Assembly (NCBI RefSeq): GCF_014905415.1
Contig: NZ_BNEO01000002.1
Location: 806,001-870,000 of the forward strand
DNA from: Virgibacillus salexigens
GTDB taxonomy: Bacteria; Bacillota; Bacilli; Bacillales; Amphibacillaceae
DNA: 64,000 bases
Direction of reading: 5' to 3'
In this document: in pieces, positions 17,904 to 27,795 of the stretch
Numbering within the stretch: position 1 is the stretch's first letter
Layout: the number at the start of each line of letters is the position of its first letter
Notes under the pieces: generated by a model
The model's database searches: none
Told to the model about the DNA's origin: nothing
The model's input: the letters and a program-made list of their open reading frames with translations, nothing else
Made by a program: the position numbers and the translations under genes

Positions 17904-18803
17904 TTATTTTTCCCCTTGAATGATTTTTTCTTTCAAATCTGAATCGAAATCACCTTTTTTAATCATGTCAATTTCAAATTTGTAAGGTGCCTTTTTATTT
18001 TTTTTATCTTCTCCGACATATGGAGTTTCTAATATTTTTGGCAACGGTTCTAATTGAGGATGATTAATCACGTATAAAAGTGCTTCAAATCCGATATGAC
18101 CAAAACCAATGTTTTCATGACGATCTTTATGTGCACCTATTTCATTTTTGCTATCATTTACGTGAACCACTTTAATACGATCAATTCCAACTATTTTATC
18201 AAATTGATCAAGTACGCCATCAAAATCATTTACAATATTATAGCCACCATCATGAATATGACACGTATCCATGCATACAGATAATTTTTCGTTATGCGTT
18301 ACGCCATCAATTATTTTTGCCAGTTCGTCAAATGTTCTTCCAATTTCTGAACCTTTACCAGCCATTGTTTCTAAGGCAATTTGTACATCTTTATCTTTCT
18401 CTAGTACTTCATTTAGGCCTTCAATAATTCGCTTAATCCCTTTATCGGCACCTTCTCCTACATGTGATCCTGGATGCAACACGATTTGTTTAGCACCAAT
18501 TGCAGCTGTCCGGTCAATTTCATTCCGTAAAAAATTAACCCCAAGTTCAAAGGTTTCAGGTTTAACTGTATTGCCAATATTTATTATATAGGGCGCATGG
18601 ACAACAATATCGCCAATACCATTTTCCCTCATATGTTCTATACCACGCTCAATATTTAATTCTTCAATTGGCTTTCTCCGTGTATTTTGAGGAGCCCCTG
18701 TATAAATCATGAATGTATTTGCACCATAGGAAGCAGCTTCCTCCGATGAACCCTGCAGCATTTTTTTACCACTCATTGAAACATGAGATCCGATCTTTAC
18801 CAT
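17904..18803 (-). CDS. nfo: Endonuclease IV (AP endonuclease)
   Basis: The 299-residue zinc TIM-barrel enzyme nicks DNA 5' to abasic sites in base excision repair. Metal-ligand motifs are visible: [36 protein letters not shown], and VVHVNDSK near residue 215. It lies just downstream of cshB in the standard order. Length is normal. Confidence 0.96.
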   Translation of the reverse strand: MVKIGSHVSMSGKKMLQGSSEEAASYGANTFMIYTGAPQNTRRKPIEELNIERGIEHMRENGIGDIVVHAPYIINIGNTVKPETFELGVNFLRNEIDRTAAIGAKQIVLHPGSHVGEGADKGIKRIIEGLNEVLEKDKDVQIALETMAGKGSEIGRTFDELAKIIDGVTHNEKLSVCMDTCHIHDGGYNIVNDFDGVLDQFDKIVGIDRIKVVHVNDSKNEIGAHKDRHENIGFGHIGFEALLYVINHPQLEPLPKILETPYVGEDKKNKKAPYKFEIDMIKKGDFDSDLKEKIIQGEK

Positions 18804-18829
18804 GCCTAATCACCTCTCCAGTATATCAA

Positions 18830-20134
18830 TTATTTTTTATATTTTTTCTTTTTTAATTGTTTTTTAATTGCTTCTTGCTGCTTCTTCATTTTTTTCTTAT
18901 AACCTGGTTTAACCTTCGTTGTCTTTTTCACACGTTTCCACGCTTCTTTATCAGCATTGGTAGCATTTCTTCCTCGGACAGTGCGTTGGTTCCAAGGCTT
19001 CGCTTCATGCCACGTCCCATTACGTACGTCTGTATACATAATAGGTAAGCCTTTTTGCTCGAGTCTATTAATAAGTAATTCATCTTGCTCTCGGTATATG
19101 CTTATAGCAGTACCTTCCATTCCGGCTCTAGCAGTCCTGCCAACACGATGAATATAAAAATCTGCTTCTTTAGGCAATTGAGCATTGATAACATGACTCA
19201 CACCTTTGATATCTATCCCTCGAGAAGCCAAATCGGTTGCAACAATATATTGATAACGGAGATTTTGAATCTCCTTTAACATACGTTTCCTTTCGCGCGG
19301 GGACAAGCCACCATGGATAAGACCATTAGGTATGCCTTTTTCCTGTAGCACAGCGGATAATTCGTTTGCCTGCTCTTTGCCATTGGTAAAGATAATGGCC
19401 AAGTAAGGATTTATGGCCTTCGATATTTCATATATAATCGAAGCCTCGTCCCGATGTTTTAAAGCAATTAATCGATGTTCCATTGTTTCAGGCGAGAAAT
19501 GATCCTCTATTTTTACATATACCGGATGTTCTAAATACTTTTTGAAAAAATGCTGTAATCGCTGTGGAATGGTAGCTGAAAAAACAAGTAATTGAACAGA
19601 TGGATGAGAGCGCACTAATAATTGGTCGACTTCATTGATAAATCCTAAATCAAGCATCAAATCTGCTTCATCGATAACAAATGAGTTAGCAGAGTAAATG
19701 GAAAGAGCTTCTTCTTTTACCATATCAAGAATTCGCCCAGGGGTGCCAACAATAATATGAGGCGGTTCTTTTAATTTTTCCATCATCTTTTGCTTATCTG
19801 TACCACCAATTAGCAACTTAGCCTTCCATTGCTTTTCGGCATACGTAATTATCTTTTTGACCTCATCAAATAACTGTGTGGCTAACTCCCTTGTGGGCGC
19901 TGTTATAACCAATTGCACCTCACTTTTGTCATCGCTAATCTGATTCATTAATGGAAGTAAAAAAGCATGTGTTTTACCAGAACCTGTTCGCGATTGACCA
20001 ATTACACTCTTTCCTTCTAATATTGCTGGAATAACCTTTCTTTGCACTTCAGTAGGTGTTTGGAATTCCAACTTTTCAATAACTGATTCCATTATTGGTT
20101 GAAGTTTAAATTCCTTAAAATCATCTTTATTCAT
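18830..20134 (-). CDS. cshB: DEAD-box RNA helicase CshB
   Basis: The 434-residue helicase has the Q motif, GQSRTGSGKTHAF (motif I), PTRELA (Ia), VIDEADLM (DEAD motif II variant DEAD), SAT (III) and the HRVGRTARAG motif VI. The very basic C-terminal tail (KKKQQEAIKKQLKKKKYKK) is typical of CshB. It remodels RNA in ribosome assembly and cold adaptation. It lies between yqfO and nfo, as in B. subtilis. Confidence 0.95.
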   Translation of the reverse strand: MNKDDFKEFKLQPIMESVIEKLEFQTPTEVQRKVIPAILEGKSVIGQSRTGSGKTHAFLLPLMNQISDDKSEVQLVITAPTRELATQLFDEVKKIITYAEKQWKAKLLIGGTDKQKMMEKLKEPPHIIVGTPGRILDMVKEEALSIYSANSFVIDEADLMLDLGFINEVDQLLVRSHPSVQLLVFSATIPQRLQHFFKKYLEHPVYVKIEDHFSPETMEHRLIALKHRDEASIIYEISKAINPYLAIIFTNGKEQANELSAVLQEKGIPNGLIHGGLSPRERKRMLKEIQNLRYQYIVATDLASRGIDIKGVSHVINAQLPKEADFYIHRVGRTARAGMEGTAISIYREQDELLINRLEQKGLPIMYTDVRNGTWHEAKPWNQRTVRGRNATNADKEAWKRVKKTTKVKPGYKKKMKKQQEAIKKQLKKKKYKK

Positions 20135-20153
20135 TTTCGTACTCCTTTTCTAC

Positions 20154-21272
20154 TTACATAAACTGAAATGGATCTGTATTCGTTGTTGAAGTTATTACTT
20201 CAATCCCCATATCTTTAAACCTGTCATTCAAATAATTTTTAACAGCATCTTTCATTATTTTTTCTGCATAATGACCCGAATCAATAACTGCCAATCCGAT
20301 TTGCCATGCATCTTGTGCTATATGAAACGTCATATCCCCAGTTATATAAACATCTGCTCCTTTTAATTTAGCCTGATGAATATATTTTTCGCCACTTCCA
20401 CCAAGAATAGCAATTGTTTTTACCTTTTTATCTAAATTTCCAGTTACGCGAACATTTTCCATTTGAAACGCGGATTTCACTTTTTCTACAAAATCCCTTA
20501 ACACCATCTTTTCTTCGAGATGACCAACACGTCCAAGTCCCATAGCCTCTCCTTTATTTCCTAATGGGTATATATCATAAGCCACCTCTTCATATGGATG
20601 TGCATCTATCATTTGCTCAAGCACAGAAGATAATTTATGCTCTTCTACAATCGTCTCTAATTTAGCCTCTTCTACTTTTTCAAGTTGATTCGTATTTCCG
20701 ATAAAAGGATTTGTACCTTCGAGCGGTTTAAAAGTACCTTGACCATGACTGTGAAACGTACAATGACTATAATTGCCAATATGCCCAGCTCCCGCCTTGC
20801 TTATCGCTTCTCTGACTTGATCGATATGGGATATTGGTACATAAACAGCCAATTTAACTAGGCTCTTCGATTGTTCATCTACTAATACACGACTAGACGT
20901 TAAACCAATGGCATCAGCGAGTTGATCATTTACCCCTCCAATTGCTGCGTCTAAATTTGTATGGGATGCATATACAGTTATACCATGGTTCACTAATTTT
21001 TGCATGATTTTGCCTGAAGGTGTATCCATATTTAACTGCCGCAATGGTTTGAATAGTAATGGATGGTGAGCAATAATTAAATCAACATGTTTTTCAATTG
21101 CTTCGTCAACGACATTTTCTAAAACATCCAATGTAATCATAATTTTGCTAACAGGTTTATTGTAAGCTCCAACTTGTAACCCAACATTATCCCAATCATA
21201 GGCAAGATAGGTAGGGGCAAGTGCCTCCATTACTTTAAAAATATCACGATTTGTCAATTGAATTTGTTTCAT
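20154..21272 (-). CDS. yqfO: Nif3-like dinuclear metal-centre protein (YqfO)
   Basis: The 372-residue cytosolic protein has the NIF3/DUF34 two-part fold (IAHHPLLF, SHTNLD and a C-terminal SGHYAEK) with an inserted PII/CutA-like domain about 135-235. Family members form hexamers with a bimetal site; the substrate is debated. The start at 21272 has GGAGG upstream and overlaps the 3' end of trmK, indicating translational coupling. Confidence 0.93.
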   Translation of the reverse strand: MKQIQLTNRDIFKVMEALAPTYLAYDWDNVGLQVGAYNKPVSKIMITLDVLENVVDEAIEKHVDLIIAHHPLLFKPLRQLNMDTPSGKIMQKLVNHGITVYASHTNLDAAIGGVNDQLADAIGLTSSRVLVDEQSKSLVKLAVYVPISHIDQVREAISKAGAGHIGNYSHCTFHSHGQGTFKPLEGTNPFIGNTNQLEKVEEAKLETIVEEHKLSSVLEQMIDAHPYEEVAYDIYPLGNKGEAMGLGRVGHLEEKMVLRDFVEKVKSAFQMENVRVTGNLDKKVKTIAILGGSGEKYIHQAKLKGADVYITGDMTFHIAQDAWQIGLAVIDSGHYAEKIMKDAVKNYLNDRFKDMGIEVITSTTNTDPFQFM

Positions 21273-21969
21273 TTGTAACCTCCGCAATCCATTTTTTCTC
21301 TTGTAAGAATTGATTTATCTTTAATTGATCCGATTGCTTTGCTTGTTTCATTTGCTGAATAACACGCTCTAATTTTTTTGCTTCGGCCTTCCATTTTTTA
21401 TAAAACGCATAAGGTTTCTTGAGAAGGAGAATTGGTCCGAATAATAATTGTTGTTCATCCAATGTTGCAGGTGTAGAAGGATTGGCATTCCATTCTGATT
21501 TGATAATTTCATAAAAATGTCCATTTTCTTCAACTAAATCTTCATCTGTAATTGTATATCCATTGGTAATTAACCATATACGAACTGCACGAGCATCGAC
21601 ATTTGGTTGAGCAATAATTTGGTCGGTAATTTCCAATTTATCCTTTCCTTCATTCAATATACTCTTGATTAATGAACCACCCATACCAGCAATAACCACT
21701 TGTCTAGCTTCTTGATGATATAATACATGAAGACCATTTCCTAATCGAACATCAATCTGATCTTCAAGATTGTGACTCTTTACCGTTTCTACCGCACTCC
21801 TATATGGACCTTCATTAACCTCACCTGCTATTGCCTTCGCTGTTTGATCATTTTTACAAACATAGCAAGGTAAATACGCATGATCCGAACCAATGTCAGC
21901 AAATACAGCCCCTTTAGGTAAGAAAGAGGCTACTCGTTTTAATCGTTTTGAAAGCTTTACATCTGCCAT
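21244..21969 (-). CDS. trmK: tRNA (adenine-22-N1)-methyltransferase TrmK
   Basis: The 241-residue SAM-dependent enzyme methylates A22 of some tRNAs. The SAM-binding motif ADIGSDHAYLP is near residue 23 and the catalytic-type VIAGMGGSLI near 90. The start at 21969 follows GTGGAGG; an upstream GTG is inside the ribosome site. It overlaps yqfO by 29 bases. Order rpoD-cccA-trmK-yqfO is conserved. Confidence 0.93.
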   Translation of the reverse strand: MADVKLSKRLKRVASFLPKGAVFADIGSDHAYLPCYVCKNDQTAKAIAGEVNEGPYRSAVETVKSHNLEDQIDVRLGNGLHVLYHQEARQVVIAGMGGSLIKSILNEGKDKLEITDQIIAQPNVDARAVRIWLITNGYTITDEDLVEENGHFYEIIKSEWNANPSTPATLDEQQLLFGPILLLKKPYAFYKKWKAEAKKLERVIQQMKQAKQSDQLKINQFLQEKKWIAEVTNETNSIDKS

Positions 21970-22017
21970 TATTTCCTCCACATTCCTCTATTTATTCGTT
22001 ATGTTCTTATATAAAGA

Positions 22018-22045
22018 AAAGCTTTCTGTTTATTAGCAGAAAGCT
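22018..22045 (-). terminator. Terminator of cccA
   Basis: AAGCTTTCTG pairs with CAGAAAGCTT around an eight-base loop, followed by TTTCTTT on the minus strand. Confidence 0.7.
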
Positions 22046-22074
22046 TCGCTTTTCACCTATTTCATCACGTTTAA

Positions 22075-22449
22075 TTACTTTTTCTCTGCCAGCCATTTAG
22101 CCAATACTTCAGCCTCGGCTTCATTGGCCATACCAGCAGGCATTTGTCCTTTACCATTAATAATTACATCTTGAATCTCTTCTTGAGACAATCTACTACC
22201 AACTTGTGTCAAATCTGGTCCCATACCTCCAGATAGATCTGCCCCATGGCAGCTTGCACAATTCGATTCAAATATTGCTGCCGGATCATCGGTTGTCTCA
22301 CCTTCTTGAGACTCGGCTTGTTCACCGCCACCTTCTTCCGCTTGTTGCATGTCATTACGTTGATCTAATCCTACAAATGATAGAATAATTACGCCAAGTA
22401 TCCCTACTAAAGCAATGATTGCATATGGGATAACAGGGTTTCTTTTCAT
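22075..22449 (-). CDS. cccA: Membrane-anchored cytochrome c-550
   Basis: The 124-residue protein has an N-terminal membrane anchor (about 8-28), an acidic Glu/Gln-rich linker (about 33-55) and one haem c domain with CASCH near residue 65. A likely axial Met is in QMPAGM near 105. It carries electrons on the outer face of the membrane. The location downstream of rpoD matches B. subtilis cccA. A perfect cre site upstream suggests catabolite control. Confidence 0.93.
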   Translation of the reverse strand: MKRNPVIPYAIIALVGILGVIILSFVGLDQRNDMQQAEEGGGEQAESQEGETTDDPAAIFESNCASCHGADLSGGMGPDLTQVGSRLSQEEIQDVIINGKGQMPAGMANEAEAEVLAKWLAEKK

Positions 22450-22724
22450 TACGTTTCCTCCTTATGTAATCCCCATTTCGTTATTAACTGTAAAAGACTA
22501 TATTTATTTTACTTGAAAAACTGCTTTCTTTAAAGTGTTTACACATGAAAATTTATTAAAACTATTTAAATCTATAGACATAATAGATGAAAAATAGCAA
22601 CTTCTAAATAATACGATACATTAAGGAAGCCTTGCCGTCTTGATCATAATCCATACATATATGATCAGCATTAAAATACAAGTTGCAAAATAGTCTGAAA
22701 TTGCGTAAAATGAAAACAAGAAAT
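22450..22724. other. cccA upstream region without a gene
   Basis: Apart from the cre site at 22725-22738 and the rpoD terminator, this AT-rich interval shows no coding frame. A TTTTCA/ATAAATATA-type weak promoter near 22490-22520 could serve cccA but is not convincing. Confidence 0.5.
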
Positions 22725-22738
22725 TGAAAACGTTAACA
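22725..22738 (+). promoter_or_regulatory. Candidate CcpA operator (cre) upstream of cccA
   Basis: TGAAAACGTTAACA fits the consensus TGWAANCGNTNWCA at every constrained position. It is about 280 bases upstream of the cccA start and 75 past the rpoD stop. In B. subtilis cccA is described as subject to CcpA-dependent repression. Confidence 0.6.
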
Positions 22739-22774
22739 AAAATAAATTAGGATGATGATTATTAAAAGGAAAAT

Positions 22775-22803
22775 CATTGGACAATGACGAGCATTGTCCA
22801 ATG
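22775..22803 (-). terminator. Terminator of rpoD
   Basis: CATTGGACAATG and its exact complement are separated by five bases; ATTTTCCTTTT follows on the minus strand. Confidence 0.75.
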
Positions 22804-22810
22804 ACATGAA

Positions 22811-23932
22811 TTAATCAAGAAAATCTTTCAAACGTTTGCTTCTACTCGGATGTCTTAGTTTGCGAAGTGCCTTCGCTTCTATTTGACGGATTCTTTCTCT
22901 TGTTACACCGAACACTTTACCAACTTCTTCTAATGTTCTAGTACGACCGTCATCTAGACCAAATCGCAAGCGTAGTACATTTTCTTCACGATCTGTTAAC
23001 GTATCAAGAACATCTTCTAATTGTTCTTTTAGTAATTCATAAGCCGCATGATCAGATGGAGAGACCGCTTCTTGGTCTTCAATAAAATCACCTAAGTGAG
23101 AGTCATCTTCTTCTCCGATTGGAGTTTCTAGAGATACTGGTTCTTGTGCAATTTTGAGTATGTCACGAACTTTATCTGGCGCTAGTTCCATTTCTTCTCC
23201 AATTTCTTCTGGAGTAGGTTCTCTACCTAGGTCTTGCAGCAATTGTCTTTGAACACGAATTAATTTATTAATCGTTTCTACCATGTGTACGGGAATTCTT
23301 ATTGTTCTTGCTTGGTCAGCTATCGCTCTTGTAATTGCCTGTCTTATCCACCAAGTTGCATAGGTACTAAACTTGAATCCTTTTCGGTAATCAAACTTTT
23401 CTACTGCTTTAATTAATCCCATATTTCCTTCTTGGATAAGATCTAGGAATAACATACCTCTGCCCACATACCGCTTTGCAATACTCACAACTAAACGTAA
23501 GTTTGCTTCAGAAAGGCGGCGTTTCGCTTCTTCATCACCTTTTTCGATTCGTGTTGCTAAATCGATCTCTTCAGCAGCAGATAATAAATCAACCCGGCCA
23601 ATTTCTTTTAAATACATACGTACTGGGTCATTTATCTTGATTCCCAATGGTACGCTAAGGTCATTCAGGTTAAATTCTTCCTCTTTTGCAATTTGTTGCA
23701 TACTAGGATCCTCTTCGGATTCTCCTATTACTTCAACACCTTGATCTGCTAGGTACTCATAAAATTCGTCCATTTGGTCTGATTCAAGCGTAAAATTAGA
23801 CAAACGATCTGCTATTTCTTCATATGCCAAAACACCTCGTTTTTTACCCATTTCTAATAACTGGTCTTTGGCTTGTTCTAAGGTTAGTTCAGATTCATTT
23901 TCTTTTGTTTGTGAAGGCTTGTTATCGGCCAT
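22811..23932 (-). CDS. rpoD: Housekeeping RNA polymerase sigma factor SigA
   Basis: The 373-residue sigma-70 has region 1.2 near 95, the core-binding region 2 block ([17 protein letters not shown] and [13 protein letters not shown], about 180-215), region 3, and the -35-reading helix [18 protein letters not shown] near 340. The start at 23932 follows AAGGAGGGGG and gives a B. subtilis-like length. It forms a unit with dnaG upstream. Confidence 0.97.
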   Translation of the reverse strand: MADNKPSQTKENESELTLEQAKDQLLEMGKKRGVLAYEEIADRLSNFTLESDQMDEFYEYLADQGVEVIGESEEDPSMQQIAKEEEFNLNDLSVPLGIKINDPVRMYLKEIGRVDLLSAAEEIDLATRIEKGDEEAKRRLSEANLRLVVSIAKRYVGRGMLFLDLIQEGNMGLIKAVEKFDYRKGFKFSTYATWWIRQAITRAIADQARTIRIPVHMVETINKLIRVQRQLLQDLGREPTPEEIGEEMELAPDKVRDILKIAQEPVSLETPIGEEDDSHLGDFIEDQEAVSPSDHAAYELLKEQLEDVLDTLTDREENVLRLRFGLDDGRTRTLEEVGKVFGVTRERIRQIEAKALRKLRHPSRSKRLKDFLD

Positions 23933-23963
23933 GAGTCCCCCTCCTTCCATACTGCATAAAAAA

Positions 23964-25784
23964 TCATTTCGGATGTTTTAGTTGCTTATTTATTTCAATA
24001 ATTTGCATTGCTATTTGCGCTGCTTTTATTGGGTCCTGTTGTTGTTCAGCCATTTTTTGCTGATCTTTCAACGATTTAATTGTATCCATATCACTATTTT
24101 TAGTCCGGATAATTCGAATATAGTCATTCAATTCCTGATCACTGATATCCTCTTGTACTGGTAACATAGCTATTTCCGTAATTTGTTGCTGTAATTCCGA
24201 ATCAGTAATCCTTTCTAGAAATAAACTGACATCTGCTTCATTTCCTTCTTCGTAAAATGCGTATAAATGAGTTGCAATGATTTTATGGGAATCTATATTA
24301 AATCCTGCTCCAATTTCGTCTTGAATTTTTTCAGTGATTCTCACGTTTTGGAGCATATAGGAAATTAATTGTCTCTCTGCATTTTGAAAAGCTGGGAGCA
24401 ACTTCGATTTCCGAACATTCCATACCGTATTACTAGTATATCTGTTCTTTTGGTGATTATCCTTATTTGTGCCAAACTTTTCGCGATAACCTGAAATTTC
24501 ATTTGTTAACGTATCAATGGATATACCATATTCTTTACTTAATTCTTTCACATAATATTCCCGTTCAATGGGACTATCAATCATTGCGAGTTGCTTTAAT
24601 ACTTTTTCTATATAGTTTATGCGATCTCCTTCATGATTTAAATTAAAATCTTTCTTCAAAAATCGCATATAGAAACTCATAAATGTATCACTTGCTTTTA
24701 TTACTTCCTTCTCAAATGCATCTCCTCCATAAGTCTGAATAAAACTGTCAGGATCTATGTTATTTTCCAGATGTGCTATTTTTACTTCACAGCCAGATTG
24801 TCTTAATAAAACAGCTGCTTTATATGCAGCATCTAAGCCAGCTCGATCTCCGTCATAACACAGAATTACGGTATTAACATAACGCTTGAGAAGTTTCGCC
24901 TGATATTCAGTTAATGCAGTACCTAATGTTGCAATAACATTTCGAATACCCGCTTGATAAGCAGCGATAATATCCATTTGCCCTTCAAAAAGAATAGCTT
25001 CATTTTTCTTACGGATGTGCTTTTTGGCTAGATCAAAATTATAAAGAAGTTTTCCTTTATGGAACAACTCACTTTCTGGACTATTAATATACTTTGGCTT
25101 ACTATCCCCGATAGTAGCTCGGCCACCGAAGGCAACAGTTTTACCCAAATGGTTTCGAATAGGAAATATAATTCTTCCTCTGAACCTGTCACTAATTTGA
25201 CCGTCTTCCCGTAAATTGATCAAACCAGCTTTTACTAATAATTGCTGATGAAATCCTTTTTTCTTTAAGAATTCAGCGGTAAAGTCCTTTACATTAGGAG
25301 CAAAACCGAGTTGAAACGCATCGATTGATTCATCCTTTACACCCCGGTCTTGTAAATAACCATATCCTTCTTTTCCATCCTTTGTATAACGAAGAAGATG
25401 ATGATAAAGCTTTGCTAACCATTCATGCGCGGACAATATATCCTGATTCTCTTGAGACAATGAACTTTCAGTCGTTTTTGAATTTGTCTCAGGTAGTTGG
25501 ATTCCACTTCTATCCGCAAGATGCTGCAGTGCTTCAAAAAATGAATAATTCTCCATTTCCATCAGAAATGTAACTACATTTCCACCCTTACCACAGCCAA
25601 AACAATGAAATATTTGCTTTTCTTGGGTCACTGAAAATGATGGTGTTTTCTCTCCATGAAAAGGACAAAGACCAAAATAATTTCTTCCTTGTTTTTTTAA
25701 CTGAATATAATCCCCAATAATGTCTACAATATCATTAGCTTTACGAATTTCTTCGATCACTTCTTCAGGAATTTGATTGGACAT
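23964..25784 (-). CDS. dnaG: DNA primase
   Basis: The 606-residue primase makes RNA primers for replication. The zinc-ribbon [13 protein letters not shown]...CFGCGKGG lies at about 40-66, the TOPRIM core with [13 protein letters not shown] and CYDGDRAG at about 262-330, and the helicase-binding C-terminus at about 450-606. It is first in the dnaG-rpoD unit. A sigma-H-type promoter sits directly upstream. Confidence 0.96.
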   Translation of the reverse strand: MSNQIPEEVIEEIRKANDIVDIIGDYIQLKKQGRNYFGLCPFHGEKTPSFSVTQEKQIFHCFGCGKGGNVVTFLMEMENYSFFEALQHLADRSGIQLPETNSKTTESSLSQENQDILSAHEWLAKLYHHLLRYTKDGKEGYGYLQDRGVKDESIDAFQLGFAPNVKDFTAEFLKKKGFHQQLLVKAGLINLREDGQISDRFRGRIIFPIRNHLGKTVAFGGRATIGDSKPKYINSPESELFHKGKLLYNFDLAKKHIRKKNEAILFEGQMDIIAAYQAGIRNVIATLGTALTEYQAKLLKRYVNTVILCYDGDRAGLDAAYKAAVLLRQSGCEVKIAHLENNIDPDSFIQTYGGDAFEKEVIKASDTFMSFYMRFLKKDFNLNHEGDRINYIEKVLKQLAMIDSPIEREYYVKELSKEYGISIDTLTNEISGYREKFGTNKDNHQKNRYTSNTVWNVRKSKLLPAFQNAERQLISYMLQNVRITEKIQDEIGAGFNIDSHKIIATHLYAFYEEGNEADVSLFLERITDSELQQQITEIAMLPVQEDISDQELNDYIRIIRTKNSDMDTIKSLKDQQKMAEQQQDPIKAAQIAMQIIEINKQLKHPK

Positions 25785-26181
25785 AAAATCACCATGCTAA
25801 TTAATATTCGTCTTTCATTAAAAAAATCCTTCATTTTTCGACAATATTTTTTAAAAAAGCCGAAAAAAATTCCTTCTTCATGTGTAAACATCATCTGTGA
25901 AGGACACTCATATCACTAGCTCTCCTAAACTTTGAAAACTAGCTACCAATAAGAAACGACTTGTAGACGCTAATTGTTATCTGTCTTTCCAATACATACT
26001 TCTACATAAGTCTTACAAAATCCTTCTTCAAAGATAAGGTTTCTTTACATAAACATACATTATAAACGATACGTATGTTATATCATTACACAAAGACTCA
26101 TTATAATATACTTTTTTATAAAAAGCTATTAAATCGTTTCTAGTTTTATATTATTGCCAGCAGTGTTGATTCCTAACCATG
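25785..26181. other. dnaG upstream region without a gene
   Basis: Besides the sigma-H promoter, I see a weak TATAAT near 26060-26065 inside an inverted repeat (AACATAC at 26052-26058 and GTATGTT at 26073-26079), possibly a second promoter or an operator. There is no coding frame. The yqxD gene found here in B. subtilis is absent. Confidence 0.5.
25804..25832 (-). promoter_or_regulatory. Sigma-H promoter for dnaG-rpoD
   Basis: On the minus strand GAAGGATTT and GACGAATAT are separated by 11 bases, matching RNAGGAWWW-N11/12-RNNGAATWW throughout. The implied leader is only about a dozen bases but contains GGTGAT. The B. subtilis sigA operon is known to have a sigma-H promoter, so this is conserved logic. 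Confidence 0.75.
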
Positions 26182-26218
26182 AAAAAACATTCTACACACT
26201 AGATATAGAATGTTTTTT
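26182..26218. terminator. Bidirectional terminator after the PPDK regulator gene
   Basis: AAAAAACATTCTA pairs with TAGAATGTTTTTT around an 11-base loop; an A-run and T-run flank both strands. Confidence 0.8.
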
Positions 26219-26241
26219 ATGAAGTTATCTCTTAAAAACTA

Positions 26242-27042
26242 CTATTTTTTAATGATTTGTCGGATACTATTTGCTGTTTCCTCTACTGCTTTATTTGAAA
26301 CATCAATTACATGACAGCCTATTTTTTTAACTATAGCATCAAAATAATCAAGCTCTTTATAGATTCTTTCCATGTTAGCATATGTCGCTTGATCACCTAA
26401 TCCCAACGCTTTTAACCTTTCTTTACGAATTTCATTTAGTTTTGCTGGGCTTATTCGTAATCCAATGCATTTGCTTGGGTCAACGTCAAATAATTCTTCA
26501 GGAGGATCCACTTCTGGCACAATGGGCACATTTGCAACTTTTAAACGCTTATGTGCTAAATATTGAGATAAGGGTGTTTTCGAAGTTCTTGAAACTCCAA
26601 TTAAAACAATATCAGCTCTGGAAATTCCTCTTGAATCCCGCCCGTCGTCGTATTTCACAGCAAATTCGATTGCTTCTACACGTTTAAAATAATCTTCGTC
26701 CAGTTTATGAACCAACCCTGCTTCCATTCTCGGAGATCGATTAAACACACGTTCCATTGCTTTTAACATTGGTCCCATAATGTCAATTGCTTCCATATTC
26801 AATTGTTTTGCACGTTCATTTACATAGTTTCGAAGACTTGGATCGACAAGTGTAAAGCCAATTAGACCGTTGTTTTCATTAGCAAGCTGTAGTGCATCAT
26901 CAATCGTTTCTTTATCTTCGACATATGGAATGCGCTGTATCTTATAGGTTCCATCATTAAATTGACTCAAGCCTGCTTTAATAACTAACTCAGCAGTTTC
27001 CCCTACTGAATCAGATAATACATAGACAGGTTGCGTAAACAT
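26242..27042 (-). CDS. Pyruvate, phosphate dikinase regulatory protein (PDRP, YqfL)
   Basis: The 266-residue bifunctional kinase/phosphorylase family protein has the P-loop-like [11 protein letters not shown] near residue 150 and a conserved N-terminal [13 protein letters not shown]. It reversibly phosphorylates PPDK or PEP synthase; in B. subtilis YqfL influences CcpN activity. The ATG at 27042 has AGGAAGGGG upstream. It follows ccpN closely. Confidence 0.93.
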   Translation of the reverse strand: MFTQPVYVLSDSVGETAELVIKAGLSQFNDGTYKIQRIPYVEDKETIDDALQLANENNGLIGFTLVDPSLRNYVNERAKQLNMEAIDIMGPMLKAMERVFNRSPRMEAGLVHKLDEDYFKRVEAIEFAVKYDDGRDSRGISRADIVLIGVSRTSKTPLSQYLAHKRLKVANVPIVPEVDPPEELFDVDPSKCIGLRISPAKLNEIRKERLKALGLGDQATYANMERIYKELDYFDAIVKKIGCHVIDVSNKAVEETANSIRQIIKK

Positions 27043-27067
27043 GAATCTACCCCTTCCTATCAATTGA

Positions 27068-27697
27068 TTACAAATCTTTATCCAAAATTAATTCCACAAA
27101 TGCCTTGGTAATTGTCGTTTTCGTTATTCTGCCAACTACTTCTAACCCTTGGTCTGAATCTTTAATGACTGGAATCCCATCAATTTGCTTATCAATTAAA
27201 TTCTTAGCCACATCAACTAATAAATCCTCTTTTCTACAAACTGTTATATTCGGCATCCTTGTCATAATAATATGTACAGGGACTGTACTTAAATCTTGTT
27301 GTCCAATACTTGCACGTAGTAAGTCTTTTCTAGATAAAACACCTGTTAAACAAGCATAATCATCGACCACAAACAGGGTCCCCACATCTTCCAAAAACAT
27401 TGTTGATATAGCATCATACACCGATACACTTTCCTTTACTACAATTGGCACATGTTGATATTCATATACTTTAAACTTTTTAATTTGCTCTGTAAGTAAT
27501 TCTGTTCCTGTTTTACCTGTGAAAAAATAGCCTACACGAGGGCGGGCATCCAGAAATCCCGCCATCGTCAAAATGGCTAAATCAGGACGTAATGTAGCAC
27601 GAGTTAAGCTTAGCCGTTCAGCAATATTTTCACCAGTAATTGGTCCGTTTTCTTTAACTATTTGAAGTATTTCTTCCTGTCTATTTGATAACTCCAT
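27068..27697 (-). CDS. ccpN: Gluconeogenesis repressor CcpN
   Basis: The 209-residue regulator has an N-terminal winged helix ([16 protein letters not shown] and [13 protein letters not shown]) and two CBS domains (about 85-140 and 145-205). It represses gapB and pckA during glycolytic growth. The ATG at 27697 is preceded by AGGTGG. It lies between glyS and the PPDK regulator in the conserved order. Confidence 0.95.
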   Translation of the reverse strand: MELSNRQEEILQIVKENGPITGENIAERLSLTRATLRPDLAILTMAGFLDARPRVGYFFTGKTGTELLTEQIKKFKVYEYQHVPIVVKESVSVYDAISTMFLEDVGTLFVVDDYACLTGVLSRKDLLRASIGQQDLSTVPVHIIMTRMPNITVCRKEDLLVDVAKNLIDKQIDGIPVIKDSDQGLEVVGRITKTTITKAFVELILDKDL

Positions 27698-27795
27698 CTC
27701 TTTCACCACCTACAAACGATGTGACATCAACTGTTACTTCTATTATAGACTAAATATACTGAAAAGAGAATTGGATCGCTTTACAGAAAGAAAAA

